From Piscinibacterium candidicorallinum (GTDB lineage Bacteria; Pseudomonadota; Gammaproteobacteria; Burkholderiales; Burkholderiaceae_C): a stretch of 64,000 nucleotides of DNA. Shown one piece after another: positions 63,261 to 64,000 of this stretch; within the stretch, counting starts at the first letter, position 1, and the number at the start of each line of letters is the position of its first letter. The position numbers and the translations under genes are program-made. The notes under the pieces are model-generated. The model searched no databases. It saw only the letters and a program-made list of their open reading frames with translations, and was not told the DNA's origin. Location of the stretch: positions 1,736,001-1,800,000 of the forward strand of contig NZ_CP180191.1 of NCBI RefSeq assembly GCF_047549485.1, written 5' to 3'.

Positions 63261-64000
63261 CCCCCACCGCGCTCATCGCCGATGACGAGCCCCTGTTGCG
63301 CGAGCGACTTGTCCAGCTGCTCGCGGAGGCCTGGCCTGAACTGGAGATCGTCGCCATGGCACGCAACGGGCGCGAGGCACTCGCTGCTCTGAACGAGAGC
63401 CGTCCACGTATCGCCTTTCTCGACATCCGCATGCCGGGCATGACTGGTCTGGAGGTGGCTCAGCAGTGCGCCGGCCGCAACGTGCATATCGTGTTCGCCA
63501 CAGCCTTCGAGGAGTACGCCGTCAAGGCCTTTGAAGCGGGCGCAGTCGACTATCTGGTCAAGCCCTTCGATCGTGAGCGCATCGTGCAGACCGTGCATCG
63601 CCTGCGCGAGCGCGTACAGGCGCCTGCGCCGGACTTGAGCGCGTGGTTGGCCGAGTTCGCACGGCAGGTGAATCCAAGCGGCAGCTATCTTCAGTGGATT
63701 CGTGCGTCCGTCGGTACCCAGGTACGTCTTGTGCCGGTTCAGGAGGTGCAGTTCTTTCAGGCGGACGACAAGTACACGAGGGTTGTGCTGCCGCACTCCG
63801 AGCTGCTGATCCGCAAGAGCATCAAGGAGCTGCTGGATGAACTCGATCCGAGGCAGTTCGTGCAGATCCATCGTGCGAGTCTGGTCAATCTGCAGTGCAT
63901 CGACCATGTACAGCGCACGTCCAGCGACTACTGGGAACTGAAGCTTCGAGGGCGCGACGACGTGCTGCGCATCAGCCGCAGTTACCTGCATGTCTTCAAG
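63257..64000 (+). CDS. LytTR-type response regulator 2 (cut by window end)
   Basis: The receiver domain has Asp56 in AFLDIRMPG and ADDE near the N-terminus; the LytTR domain (from about 155) has FFQADDKYTRVV and FVQIHRASLVN. The frame is still open at base 64000 after 248 codons, so only the last few residues are missing, judging from regulator 1 (260 residues). The ATG at 63257 overlaps the kinase 3 stop. Confidence 0.93.
   Translation, partial: MTPTALIADDEPLLRERLVQLLAEAWPELEIVAMARNGREALAALNESRPRIAFLDIRMPGMTGLEVAQQCAGRNVHIVFATAFEEYAVKAFEAGAVDYLVKPFDRERIVQTVHRLRERVQAPAPDLSAWLAEFARQVNPSGSYLQWIRASVGTQVRLVPVQEVQFFQADDKYTRVVLPHSELLIRKSIKELLDELDPRQFVQIHRASLVNLQCIDHVQRTSSDYWELKLRGRDDVLRISRSYLHVFK

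Overview
This window is a chromosomal segment of a GC-rich betaproteobacterium, almost certainly of the order Burkholderiales. The evidence is gene content and order: rseA-rseB-mucD-lepA-lepB-rnc-era-recO-acpS, tig-clpP-clpX-lon-hupB-tRNA-Val-ppiD, and a long single-chain purL. I cannot name the genus. No rRNA operon, prophage, intact insertion sequence or CRISPR array is visible.

Region 1 (1-13.0 kb) starts inside rseA and carries the end of the envelope-stress module (rseA, rseB, mucD). After a 540-base gap with two copies of a short repeat comes a tightly packed housekeeping operon: lepA, lepB, a DUF4845 gene, rnc, era, recO, acpS, nagZ, uvrC, pgsA. Region 2 (13.0-20.0 kb) has tRNA-Gly, tRNA-Cys and tRNA-Leu, a DUF1178 gene, alr and radA. 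Facing these is hpnC-hpnD-hpnE (squalene synthesis for hopanoids), followed by a second tRNA-Leu. Region 3 (20.0-30.2 kb) is protein quality control: tig, clpP, clpX, lon, hupB, tRNA-Val and ppiD, then the divergent pair tesA/ybbA.

Region 4 (30.2-41.5 kb) is metabolic. A minus-strand operon dctP-dctQ-dctM-dadA-nnrDE (TRAP uptake, D-amino-acid oxidation, NADHX repair) lies divergent to a MarR-like regulator and a fused 5-oxoprolinase/hydantoinase. Together they suggest inducible uptake and breakdown of an amino-acid-derived substrate such as 5-oxoproline or a D-amino acid. A phytanoyl-CoA dioxygenase-like gene follows, bracketed by two copies of the oxoprolinase 3' end. Region 5 (41.9-58.3 kb) is mixed: penicillin acylase, chemoreceptor, Tat-exported metallo-beta-lactamase-fold hydrolase, M48 peptidase, purL, S9 peptidase, isochorismatase-like hydrolase, a secreted PilJ-N-like protein and a DUF1993 protein. 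Region 6 (58.6-64.0 kb) is an array of three LytS-type sensor kinases and two LytTR response regulators, the last cut by the window end.

The most unusual signal is a dispersed intergenic repeat, with six clear copies and one doubtful one. It has a hairpin whose arms change in a compensating way, followed by a conserved tail. Second is the duplicated oxoprolinase tail around the dioxygenase gene.
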